Assembly (NCBI GenBank): GCA_932294295.1
Contig: OW028573.1
Location: 13,350,155-13,414,154 of the forward strand
DNA from: Alitta virens
Lineage: Eukaryota; Annelida; Polychaeta; Phyllodocida; Nereididae
DNA: 64,000 nt
Direction of reading: 5' to 3'
The notes under the pieces were generated by a model. That model worked only from the letters and a program-made list of their open reading frames with translations, had not been told where the DNA came from and did not search any database. Position 1 is the first letter of the stretch. Each line of letters begins with the position of its first letter. Both the position numbers and the translations under genes were made by a program. Positions 44,001 to 49,651 of the stretch are shown here, in pieces.

Positions 44001-46854
44001 AAAGGTATCCTGGACCATGCATGCTAGCAAATATGCCCCCCATTATAATTCTTCTCATGACATAAAAGACACATGCATTAATCACACAAGTTTTTTCAGA
44101 TGAATATTTAATGATATCAATAAAAAGATGCAGAAAATCAACTATTATATACAGCTGTAACATTATGCAATCACATGCATGCTAAATCCCTTTAATCAGG
44201 CAATTTGATAAGATGCTATTGTTGAACCCAGAATAATTTTTTTTTTTGTTCAGACATACCCTACTAGTCATATAGTGGTTATACTGGGGAACTTTCATTT
44301 GATATTTTCGGCACTTATCAGGTGAATGCAGGAATCTGATAGCAGCTGTTGATAACTTCTTCTTTCTGCCCCACCCAGGTTGATTAGCCACTGTACCTTT
44401 AGCTTTGAATTTGCGAAATAATGCATCCAACTGTGTCTTTTGAAATATTCAGTATCTTAGCTATTTTTGTATCATTTTCCTTGCTTGTGCAATGCCAAAA
44501 TCTCTTCTCTGATGTTTTTGTGAGTATTCTCTTGTTTGAGCCATGTCTCCAGTTGACAATGACATGAATCTAATGATTTAAGGCAGTGATTAAAACTGGA
44601 ACACCAGCACTCAATAACCCAATTAAAGCTGCTTGTTTTCAGTTTTTGTTATTCACTATTTGAACTGTTTGAACAACCCCAGATTTGCTAATCTGCTCTT
44701 TTATGAGTGATTGCATGTAGGGGTTGAATAATTTTAAGAAGACAGCTATAATTAAAAGTAGTATATCGTGATTCATCAGAAAAAAAAAACCTTGTCTCGT
44801 ATTTGTTTAGTTGGTATATTTAAAGCAAAAAAAAAACAGCTAATATGCAAAAAAATCACACAAAATCAGGTCATGCCTGCCATTTGAGTGCACGGTCTGA
44901 CTAAACTTTAGCCATTATTTTACTCCCTGGGTAATATACTTGAAATAAAAAAATCTAATATTGTAAAAATAAAAAAGGATAACAAGAAAGGTGTGGTGTC
45001 CTGTATATGCTGAGGTAAAATACCCCACCCTTAGGGAAAATGTGTACCATAGTGTGGACACCTAGCCTATATCATCTCATCATTACATCTACCCCTGCCA
45101 GTTGGTCATGTAAGCTGACTAAGCTTCAGTAGCATTGAGGCATTTAACAAAAAAAGGATAATGCATGCCTGTTATAATGAGTGAATGAAAAGATTAGAAT
45201 AATTATGAAAATAAATCATCATTTTCCAATTTCTGACTGAACTGATATCTTTGAGGTCAATTTATGATTATTATGAATAAATATATTTAAGAAACACATG
45301 TGATAGGTCAAGTCAAGTGCAATCCCGGCAAAATTTTGAGACATTGTTTATGTCTGGGCCATTATTTCTTGATACATTTTGTATTGTTGCTATTTTTTGT
45401 TACATGGTAGACTATTTACAACAAAAAATGTCACAAAATAATATTTTGTCAATCATTGAGATCATTGAAATAAAAAAAGCCTGATTGTATCCAGGTCAGC
45501 AGGTGCTTTCTAGGCCAGAACTGTCTTCAGGCTTAAGACTGGCCCAAATTTTTTTTATAATTAGGCACGCGTGGCTTGCTTGCATTATCCCGCCAATTTC
45601 GCAGTTATGACGTCACCACCCGTAAGCCCCCTTTTCCCGTCGCGCGCCACATATTGTTTGAAACTAACTATGTGACGTCACAGAATGCAATTGAAGAGTG
45701 GTAGTCATAATGCCACTTCAAGGTAGGCAATCAGACTACTTGTTGTAATTTGGTGTCATATGTGAGTACCCTGTTAATTTAAATCACATATTAAACAGCA
45801 CCTTAGCCGTATGATCATAATTAGATCAAATATAAAAGCAGAATATTTGGATACTGAATGCTTTGTCTGAATTGCATGAACACAAATTATATGATCAGAT
45901 TCTTTTCTCTATATTCCTGTTATTGTGTTAGCCAGATGCGAATAAAATCGTGAGTGCATGTTATCTTATGCTGCTTTGTCTCACTTTTCGTGTGCAGTAA
46001 TTATTTAAGTTTACAACAAGTGTACGCTGCGTTGATAATGATTCATAAATAAGGCATAACATTGCATAACAATTTGCGAATCCATTAAACCGCAAGATAC
46101 CATGTAGAAGATGCTGTGGAGACTTGGGGCTCATAAATGTAATCAGATACAGGAGGCTTGTTTCTGTGCATAACACTTGCTTGCTCATTTATGAGAATTT
46201 ATCACGCCATTTCATCTTCTTGGGGTAAAATGTCTGATTCAGGGACGGGAAGCAGACGTTTAGACTCACTGCCTGGTTTGAATAGATTTATTGGGGGAGC
46301 ACTAGGTCTTACAAGGAGAATACATGAGCCTGTGCGGACCATTCTGGATAATCAGGAGTAAAAAATGTGCCTGGGACAGGCTACGAGGCGCCAGTAAGAG
46401 CCTCTGTGAGATATCTGCTTGGCGCTTGTGAAAATCATATACAGCGAGCAGGCCATCTACATATCGACAGGAGGTGGCTGCTGTTTTCAAACACTCATCT
46501 AAATCAAGATTTGCTGGCTCCAAATATAGGACTACAAATCAGCTACAAATCGTCAACAAATCACCTGTCTGCTTTCCACGACGTTCTGACCGTCCAGAGA
46601 GTAAGCCGCGTAAATGAGAAGACGGTAGATGTGGCCCAAAGGTTGAACCACCACGTCAGCAGTCTGCAGCAAGGCTGTTTGGGGGTCCACGTTGAACAGG
46701 CTAGCATCTGCACCCCCTATGGTGTAGGTAACGGGGTCTGGGGTGCACCCCTCGCTTACGTAACGACAGGCATTGACCGTCAGGACAGCAGTATCGGCTG
46801 GAGCTCCTCTGTAGACACGCGGTTGGAACGGTTCGTCAAAAAACTTGATGGTGG
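7301..46854 (-). CDS. Adhesion GPCR with cadherin, FN3, 43 EGF, HormR, GAIN and 7TM domains (19 exons, 5' partial)
   Basis: A large cell-surface adhesion receptor. Exons in transcript order: 46854-46565, 40469-40281, 37014-36849, 29499-29315, 25389-25281, 24813-24151, 22595-18399, 17153-17019, 16600-16407, 12060-11920, 11696-11602, 11497-11341, 11236-10961, 10716-10677, 10589-10486, 9083-8962, 8753-8485, 8285-8216, 8036-7301. All donor and acceptor phases match and the lengths sum to 8,138 nt, giving 2,711 codons plus stop after a two-base partial codon. Domains by visible residue: cadherin 1-214, FN3 215-312, EGF 313-1978, HormR 1979-2042, GAIN about 2043-2313 with cleavage predicted between L2306 and T2307, seven helices about 2330-2575, cytoplasmic tail to 2711. 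All introns are GT-AG except one GC-AG. The N-terminus and signal peptide lie outside what I can recognise. The nearest known relative by layout is CELSR/Flamingo, but no laminin-G is seen, so no symbol is given. Confidence 0.9.
8216..8285 (-). CDS. Visible exon 18: transmembrane helix 4
   Basis: 70 bp, phase 1 to 2. Joined to exon 17 it reads W-G-I-P-LLYVGFLVILDLTTY, the standard helix-4 start of this receptor class, then EKGEDY. Acceptor GTCTTTCAG, donor GATTA|GTAAGT. Confidence 0.9.
8485..8753 (-). CDS. Visible exon 17: transmembrane helices 2 and 3
   Basis: 269 bp, phase 2 to 1. Helix 2 is in IVIQLTVSLLILNILFVLV. Helix 3 starts with the conserved Cys (AACVGAMF) and reads LTAFTWLLLDAHNLY, close to the adhesion-GPCR F-x-W-M-L-x-E-A motif. 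It ends KRCAAAW, the loop before helix 4. The donor is a GC site, TGGG|GCAAGT: using the nearby GT would break the frame and destroy the WGIP motif that spans the junction. Confidence 0.92.
8962..9083 (-). CDS. Visible exon 16: transmembrane helix 1
   Basis: 122 bp, phase 0 to 2. After EADVLSSEVRREIL comes a hydrophobic helix, IGCAVAIFFSFLTLFTYVLF, the expected first helix directly after the tethered agonist. Acceptor GTCTTTCAG, donor TTCAG|GTAATA. Confidence 0.9.
9170..10451. mobile_element. T2/Kolobok-like MITE (TTAA target) in the intron after the GPS exon
   Basis: 1,282 bp flanked by TTAA at 9166-9169 and 10452-10455. The ends read TTAAAGGGGAACTAAT and, on the other strand, TTAAAGGAGAACTAAC, fitting the TTAAAGGRR terminal pattern known for T2/Kolobok elements. 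Further in, both arms carry inverted copies of AGTGACGT and ATGGCGGC. No transposase is present. It fills most of the 1,402-bp intron and ends 30 bp from the exon-15 donor. Confidence 0.75.
10486..10589 (-). CDS. Visible exon 15: GPS cleavage site and tethered agonist
   Basis: 104 bp, phase 1 to 0. It contains GRWALNG, then VCLAYHLTNFALVT. The His-Leu-Thr catalytic triplet is intact (codons at 10512-10504), so self-cleavage between Leu and Thr is predicted, leaving TNFALVT as the tethered agonist. Two of the four usual GPS cysteines are absent: GC reads GV and the last C-x-C reads CLA. Strong donor ACT|GTAAGT. Confidence 0.92.
10677..10716 (-). CDS. Visible exon 14: 40-bp micro-exon with first half of GPS
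   Basis: Only 40 bp, phase 0 to 1. It encodes GSEEEQCAYWNVT, which is the C-x-x-W opening of the GPS motif. Acceptor TTTTTAG, strong donor ACTA|GTAAGT. The intron to the next exon is only 87 bp. Confidence 0.85.
10961..11236 (-). CDS. Visible exon 13: GAIN subdomain B
   Basis: 276 bp, phase 0 to 0. Strand-rich sequence includes SVTVSLPSSEIY, AVYSKDVFFLQ (the Y-x-x-x-x-L-F region) and PVVIVIPSS. It leads to the GPS encoded by the next two exons. Acceptor ATTTTCAG; the donor TAAA|GTAACT is weaker than its neighbours but is the only one that keeps frame into the GPS. Confidence 0.85.
11341..11497 (-). CDS. Visible exon 12: GAIN domain, middle
   Basis: 157 bp, phase 2 to 0. It reads LVKVVDRLLTNVAL and then LALKIVALQNESSG, typical of the change from GAIN subdomain A helices to subdomain B strands. 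Acceptor TTATTCAG, donor GATGTG|GTAGGT. Confidence 0.82.
11602..11696 (-). CDS. Visible exon 11: GAIN domain helices
   Basis: 95 bp, phase 0 to 2. It reads LAGSAVRILSNTMAANQ and then a polar helix with two N-x-T glycosylation sequons. Acceptor TCTTCCAG, donor ACAAG|GTCAGT. Phase 2 matches the next exon. Confidence 0.78.
11920..12060 (-). CDS. Visible exon 10: GAIN domain, subdomain A start
   Basis: 141 bp, phase 0 to 0, 47 codons, no in-frame start codon in the expected place. It begins IGLVRAERLAAEFEALT and continues LSLVANAMEQIVQYTNQ, an all-helical stretch as expected for GAIN subdomain A. Acceptor TTTTTTCAG, donor CCAG|GTCTGA. Confidence 0.8.
13249..13866. mobile_element. Foldback element M (TTA target)
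   Basis: 618 bp with imperfect inverted ends that share TTCACACTGTCAC and GACCTACRTATGACCAC. It is flanked by TTA at 13246-13248 and 13867-13869. The interior repeats short CATACGT and ACTCGCC motifs. No coding capacity. Its right TTA is also the left TTA of E2. Confidence 0.78.
13870..14640. mobile_element. Foldback element E2 (TTA target)
   Basis: 771 bp with inverted ends AGCCCC...CACA...AGCCGGTTTTGCCGTAGTGAA, flanked by TTA at 13867-13869 and 14641-14643. The arms hold many alternating copies of GGTGACTCGGCGGGTTCTA-like motifs. The short core keeps the AATATTAGGGGAGCAGCAGC segment found in E1 and E3. Non-coding, although several open frames arise by chance from the repeats. Confidence 0.85.
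14686..16406. other. Intron sequence, nothing recognised
   Basis: Right part of the 4.3-kb intron between the HormR and GAIN exons. A pyrimidine-rich CT tract lies at 16201-16227. Confidence 0.5.
16407..16600 (-). CDS. Visible exon 9: HormR domain
   Basis: 194 bp, phase 1 to 0. The pattern is C, then W-x-T, then LPCPLG, then ATRPCRLD, then W-x-PPDFSAC. This is the HormR (hormone receptor) fold found just before the GAIN domain in latrophilins and CELSR. All expected cysteines and both tryptophans are visible. Acceptor TTTACAG, donor GAAGG|GTAGGT. Confidence 0.85.
17019..17153 (-). CDS. Visible exon 8: last EGF-like repeat
   Basis: 135 bp, phase 1 to 1. It completes EGF 42 (GPTC) and encodes EGF 43, reading NECVSNPCENGGNCRDL and then FACDCQPGYFGPLC. 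Acceptor TCTCTGGCAG, donor GTCG|GTGAGT. Confidence 0.93.
17154..18398. other. Intron sequence, nothing recognised
   Basis: 1,245-bp intron between the giant EGF exon and the last EGF exon. No repeat or coding signal seen. Confidence 0.55.
18399..22595 (-). CDS. Visible exon 7: giant 4.2-kb exon starting 36 EGF-like repeats
   Basis: 4,197 bp of uninterrupted coding sequence, phase 1 to 1. After finishing the repeat begun in exon 6 it contains 36 further EGF-like repeats; the last is cut after GFEG and completed in exon 8. Repeats 1-12 are plain EGFs with N-P-C or D-x-C openings and aromatic linkers. Repeats 13-36 are calcium-binding type (N/D-E-C opening, C-x-D/N-x4-F/Y-x-C). Repeat 12 has an enlarged loop of about 20 extra residues between its third and fourth cysteines and marks the border. 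Many repeats carry C-x-S-x-P-C and C-x4-S/T-C, the Notch-type O-glucose and O-fucose sites. The donor is CGAAG|GTAACT. Confidence 0.97.
22596..24150. other. Intron sequence, nothing recognised
   Basis: 1,555-bp intron inside an EGF repeat (between CGQ and FMGRFC). No repeat identified. Confidence 0.55.
24151..24813 (-). CDS. Visible exon 6: six EGF-like repeats
   Basis: 663 bp, phase 1 to 1. It encodes five complete EGF-like repeats and most of a sixth, each with six cysteines, for example CDAKPCQNLGACSY and CNPCSS-type openings with CxCxxGYxGxxC ends. These lack the D-x-D-E calcium-binding prefix. The last repeat is cut after ECGQ and completed by the first residues of exon 7 (GFMGRFC). Acceptor GGTTTCAG, donor CAAG|GTTAGT. 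Confidence 0.95.
24814..25280. other. Intron sequence, nothing recognised
   Basis: 467-bp intron between the FN3 and EGF coding exons. No repeat or coding signal seen. Confidence 0.5.
25281..25389 (-). CDS. Visible exon 5: fibronectin type III domain, second part
   Basis: 109 bp, phase 0 to 1. It reads VSGLRTWNNYSAVVHAWNN, matching the FN3 L-x-P-x-T-x-Y-x-x-x-V-x-A-x-N pattern, then GPESPRLTF, the usual end of the domain. It contains no start codon in frame and was found by extending from the FN3 half upstream. Acceptor TATTTCAG|GTAAGC, donor GATG|GTATGC. Phase joins exactly with exons 4 and 6. Confidence 0.85.
25390..28138. other. Intron sequence with degenerate minus-strand frames
   Basis: Right-hand FN3 intron (D-E). 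At about 27390-27770 two adjacent minus-strand open frames (79 and 62 codons) contain plausible-looking sequence (RFWRSAMNYVQSRM), but no family is recognised. They may be a decayed retroelement. 26590-26930 is less AT-rich than its surroundings. Nothing firm. Confidence 0.35.
28139..28329 (+). mobile_element. tRNA-derived SINE, copy 3
   Basis: Same family as the copies at 644 and 1420. The A box is intact; the B box is damaged (GGATACGATTCC). The 3' tail is a short, interrupted CA repeat. It lies in the intron within the FN3 domain. Confidence 0.85.
28330..29314. other. Intron sequence, nothing recognised
   Basis: Remainder of the 3.9-kb intron that splits the FN3 domain. No coding or repeat signal seen. 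Confidence 0.5.
29315..29499 (-). CDS. Visible exon 4: fibronectin type III domain, first part
   Basis: 185 bp, phase 1 to 0. The translation contains the FN3 signatures VTATSVYLCWERV (core Trp) and IGYNITWTD (core Tyr and C-strand). The next exon supplies the missing strands. Acceptor CCATTGCAG, donor CCAG|GTAAGA. No FN3 domain is found in canonical CELSR proteins as I know them, so this domain is one of the features that sets the gene apart. Confidence 0.85.
29500..36848. other. 7.3-kb intron between cadherin and FN3 exons, nothing firm
   Basis: The largest intron. Phases of the flanking exons (1 and 1) match directly, so no exon is needed here. A minus-strand frame of 169 codons at 31629-32138 has no recognised family. 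32590-32660 is richer in GC and holds clustered TAAT/ATTA motifs. No transposon ends found. Confidence 0.45.
36849..37014 (-). CDS. Visible exon 3: second half of cadherin repeat
   Basis: 166 bp, phase 0 to 1. It reads FLFLNSDTGEISVAYPLPD, the cadherin F-x-x-x-x-x-T-G-x-I core, then VQLAVAASNAQASP and VDVRISRLD as the last strands of the repeat. The donor GATG|GTAAGT is strong and the acceptor is TTCTTGCAG. With exon 2 this makes one repeat of about 100 residues, the usual length. Confidence 0.88.
37714..38627. repeat. 48-bp tandem array, 19 copies
   Basis: Nineteen near-identical 48-bp units beginning AGAGTTCAACTGC, in the intron splitting a cadherin repeat. Differences between units are few: CTGCTTT becomes CTGCATT in three units (near 37907, 38003 and 38531), and AAAAAGAGG becomes AAATAGAGG near 38172. 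The first unit has AGAGGTC. The unit length is a multiple of three and one frame on each strand stays open through the array. Confidence 0.98.
38628..40280. other. Intron sequence, nothing recognised
   Basis: Rest of the intron downstream of the 48-bp array. 37015-37713 on its other side is likewise without recognised features. Confidence 0.5.
40281..40469 (-). CDS. Visible exon 2: cadherin linker and first half of the next cadherin repeat
   Basis: 189 bp, phase 0 to 0. It starts ILVEVSEENRFGPIF, a diverged version of the calcium-binding linker that normally reads V-x-D-x-N-D-N-x-P-x-F. This is followed by GTVAGRVSAKDADTQLYN, which keeps the A-x-D-A-D calcium motif of classic cadherin repeats. 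The acceptor is TTTTTTCAG and the donor CAG|GTCTGT. It continues exon 1 and is completed by exon 3. Confidence 0.88.
40470..41762. other. Intron sequence, nothing recognised
   Basis: Part of the 6.1-kb intron between the first two visible exons. No coding or repeat signal seen. Confidence 0.45.
41763..42656. mobile_element. T-rich foldback element
   Basis: About 890 bp bounded by inverted ends: TAGAAGCCTACTAGTGCC on the left and, read on the minus strand, TGGAAGCCTTTTAGTGCC on the right; a flanking TA on each side is possible. The left arm is a degenerate tandem series of roughly 16 units of about 30 bp built on TTTGCGTTTTTTGATACATAATTTT. The right arm has the complementary A-rich form plus two diverged copies of a segment with AATAATCGCAAATATTTGCGAAT-like sequence. 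No coding capacity. Confidence 0.6.
42657..45002. other. Intron sequence with a dispersed repeat and a poly-C tract
   Basis: Holds a C-rich tract at 43225-43246 and, at 43637-43729, a reverse-orientation copy of the repeat at 12975-13075. No exon seen. Confidence 0.5.
43637..43729. repeat. Dispersed repeat, partner of 12975-13075
   Basis: Contains CTGCACCTACATGCTTTGTT and TATGGCCATAAATACTATAG, matching the minus strand of 13075-12975 over about 95 bp. Confidence 0.7.
45003..45146 (+). repeat. Dispersed repeat D1, copy 1
   Basis: About 144 bp alignable along its length with 58164-58305 in the same orientation. Shared blocks include ATGCTGAGG, AAATGTGTA, ATAGTGTGGAC, CTCATCATTAC and TAAGCTGACT. 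Family unknown. Confidence 0.75.
45147..46564. other. Intron sequence with two CRE-like sites
   Basis: 45560-45720 is GC-richer and holds two TGACGTCA palindromes (near 45607 and 45671). Otherwise nothing recognised. Confidence 0.4.
46565..46854 (-). CDS. Visible exon 1: cadherin repeat
   Basis: 290 bp, entered in phase 1 and left in phase 0. It follows a pyrimidine-rich acceptor ending CAG and is followed by a CAG|GTGATT donor. The translation has the cadherin strand pattern: VTYTIGG, then LFNVDPQTALLQT (the F-x-V-D-x-x-T-G-x-I region), then a YSLDGQNVVESRQ end strand that continues directly into the next exon. The upstream exon that should supply the first base of its first codon is not recognisable in the window. 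Confidence 0.8.
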
Positions 46855-48560
46855 CTGAAACAGAAAGAGAAAACTTTAACATAAAGTATATTATATCATG
46901 ACAGCATATATACTCTATAGTACTAATATGATAATGCAATGTGCATGAGGGGCCGCATGGATAATCCTGTGTCATGTACATGTACCATGGCATTTTTATA
47001 CCCTTTTTTTTAAGAGCTGTAGCAGATTCAAAGGTAGGGGGGGGGGGCGGTTTAAGGGGGGTTCTTAGTCCAGTAACTGAACTAGGGGGCTCTTAGCCCC
47101 CCTCCCCTTCTTGGCCTAATACATCACTGTGCATAAGAAATTAGAGGGAACACTGCAAACAATTTTGGATCTGCCCCTGACTTAAGGGTTCTTCTATATA
47201 ACAAAATTAAATTAAATTGCATTGTTGATGCAATGAATTGTGTATTTATATAGATAGATATTAAATATACCTAAAGACAATATATTTATATTAAAGATAA
47301 TATATTCAGGTTTATCATATATTATCTTTAAGTGAATGTTATAGTTATATAGTCCACATAAATAAATAATGTTTGCAAGGTTGATTAATTAATTTGTGAT
47401 ACTAGTTTGGATAGCGACTGTCATGTCACACCAGAAAAGTGTATAAGACTGAAATTCAGACGTATTTAAATATATTGTACCAAACAGTTTTCAGAAAATA
47501 CCTAAGTAGCAATTTTGGTCTACATGGTTAGCGACTGTCATACCACATGCCATTTATAGGAAATAGCATGAAAATTAGTGACATTAAATTTCAGTGTCTA
47601 AACAAAATCCAGAAAATACATATTCATCATTGATATTCTGTTGTATGTTTAAAACCCATGATGTTTCATTAGCATCACTGTCGCGGTCAATTTCACTGAA
47701 GTGATTTATTCAACTGGTGTTGAATGTTGTATTGAAGTCATTGATGTAATCATTATGGTCATCCACTAGATTAAGCTGTTTCTGTTGGTAACATTTTCTG
47801 ACACAGGAGAAATCGAACTGCACCTATTTGACTAATCAGCTATCAAAATCGGGTTATCAGCAAGCTGTCAAAACCGAGTTGTCAACACACAGATTCATTT
47901 GTAAACAAAAGTACGTGCTTGCATTAGGCCACGCCCACATCTATTTATAGCCTGGTACTATTTTAGGGCTTTTCCCGAAAATAACGGCCTTCTCTTTCCT
48001 TATTGATATCTTATCAATGGACTGCAGGTTGGTGTTGTTTGCATTACTGTTAGTTCATATTTCCTTCTGCAATTAAGCTTTATTTCATTCCCTTCTGCTC
48101 GTTGCTTGCGTAGTCTTACTGATGAACAATGAGGCCTTATGCATTAATTTCTAAGGCCTAACTGCCACAGCCAATCACAGAGTCTGTTAGAGCTCGTTGC
48201 CTTGCAAAATGGCCTTGCAAAGAAATAAGCTCTACTCTGATTGGTCGAACGTTCATTTAGTTGACAAGCCTCATGGCAATGGACATGGCTCCCATCATGT
48301 CCCATGAAACATTCAAAACCATAGTTCTACTGCTTGTCCAGTCTTGGAATCACCTAGAAATGGTCATTAACCGAGTTCTAACGTGAGTTTCTTCAAGTTT
48401 GTCAGGAAAATCCTAAGTAAAGAATGATTTTTGTGTAAGTAGGTCATTATTATTTTGTGCGCATCATGGCCGCGCAGATTAATTAGGACAACATAGTTCG
48501 ATCCGGTCATCTGAGAATAGCATGACAGTAGATTTTGTGTTTGGCCAATCTCTAGTCATA
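46855..48560. other. Upstream intron or flank, nothing recognised
   Basis: AT-rich. A run of 11 G lies at 47037-47047. No further cadherin exon could be recognised. Confidence 0.45.
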
Positions 48561-48572
48561 AAAGCCCTACGG

Positions 48573-48591
48573 GCGGCCCCTACGGGGCCGC
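48573..48591. other. GC-rich hairpin
   Basis: Perfect 8-bp inverted repeat GCGGCCCC / GGGGCCGC with a three-base loop, unusual in this AT-rich setting. It lies just before a tRNA-like stretch (TAGTCTAGTGGCTAAGGCG, 48617-48635) and the LINE remnant. Confidence 0.7.
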
Positions 48592-48842
48592 TCCTGCGGC
48601 CTATAATTGATGCCATAGTCTAGTGGCTAAGGCGTTTGCTTGCTAATCATGCATATGAGATAGCGCCATGATCATGGAGAAGTTGGGCAGATCCTACTGC
48701 AACCACTGCCTTAGCCCAACCAAGTGTAACGGATACTTGTTACAGGCAAACGCAGTGTTAATATACTCAAGTACAACTTACGTAGCCTGCATTTGTACTT
48801 TCACACACCCTGGTCTGACCCATTTTAATAAGAAAGTTGCCA

Positions 48843-49197
48843 CAGGAATATGAAATGTATAGAGGCAACGACCTGCCCCCGCCTATGAGACAAATTACTT
48901 CATTAGAGCCATTTAAGAAGAGCCTAAAGACTAATTTATTCAAGGCAGCATTTGACATCTGAACTCGGGACAGTGTGTTTTATTGACTGTGTTTTTAACT
49001 TAAATTTTATAGGTTTTGGATTTTAAAGACTTTACACCCTAAAATTTTTTAAATTTCTGATTTTATAGATTTACCATTTTTTATAACTTAATATTTTTAT
49101 ATCTACTATATCTATTATTTTGTAAAGTGCATTAGAATGGCTTTTATTCAGATAATGCACTATAAATATGTTATAAAAAAAAACAAAAAAAAACAAG
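48843..49197 (+). mobile_element. LINE 3' end (L2/CR1-like), truncated
   Basis: The plus-strand frame ending at 48962 reads GNDLPPPMRQITSLEPFKKS and continues LKTNLFKAAFDI before a stop. This matches the W-N-x-L-P...S-L-x-x-F-K-K-x-L-K-T-x-L-F-x-x-A-F ending of reverse transcriptase proteins from L2/CR1-type LINEs. The 3' part has TGTAAAGTGC ... AATGCACTATAAATATG, the usual GCGC-like inverted signal of those elements, and an A-rich end at about 49197. The rest of the element is missing; how far it reaches to the left is unclear. Confidence 0.75.
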
Positions 49198-49651
49198 ATG
49201 TGCATAGGCCATCGTTTAAATATCCAGTGGAATTATTTATAAGGGTAGCATGTACGTCATTGGCCCTGACCTTGGGACTAAGAAACTAGAGGTGACAGGT
49301 TCGAAATGTGATCTACCGATGACCTGCAATTAATCTATGCTAAATAACCCTACCCTCTTTGTTTCATCAGACTGCCATGGTTCCAAGAAGATCTCAGCCC
49401 GTCAATTATGATTTTCTACCACACGGTGACCATATATCTAAAGGTGTGCTCAATGGAGAATCTCTGTGTGCCATAACCATTCACACTGTAAGATACGAGG
49501 GAAGACACCGGACACTGTGCTCTAAATAAGCCTGCACCTCGAGAAAACTGGAGGAAAGACCAAGAAAGCATATAACTGCTCTTTTAGCTTACTTTACATC
49601 TGGGGAGGAAAGACAGCTTCTCAAAATACTCTCTGCTAAGAATGACTTTAA
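49198..49651. other. Nothing recognised
   Basis: Short stretch between the LINE end and E3. An isolated B-box-like GGTTCGAAATG occurs at about 49299, with no matching A box found. Confidence 0.5.

Noticed and set aside
7301..46854. Calling the gene CELSR/Flamingo
   Set aside because: No laminin-G domain is visible, an FN3 domain is present and the EGF array is far longer than in CELSR; without a 7TM phylogeny the name is not supported.
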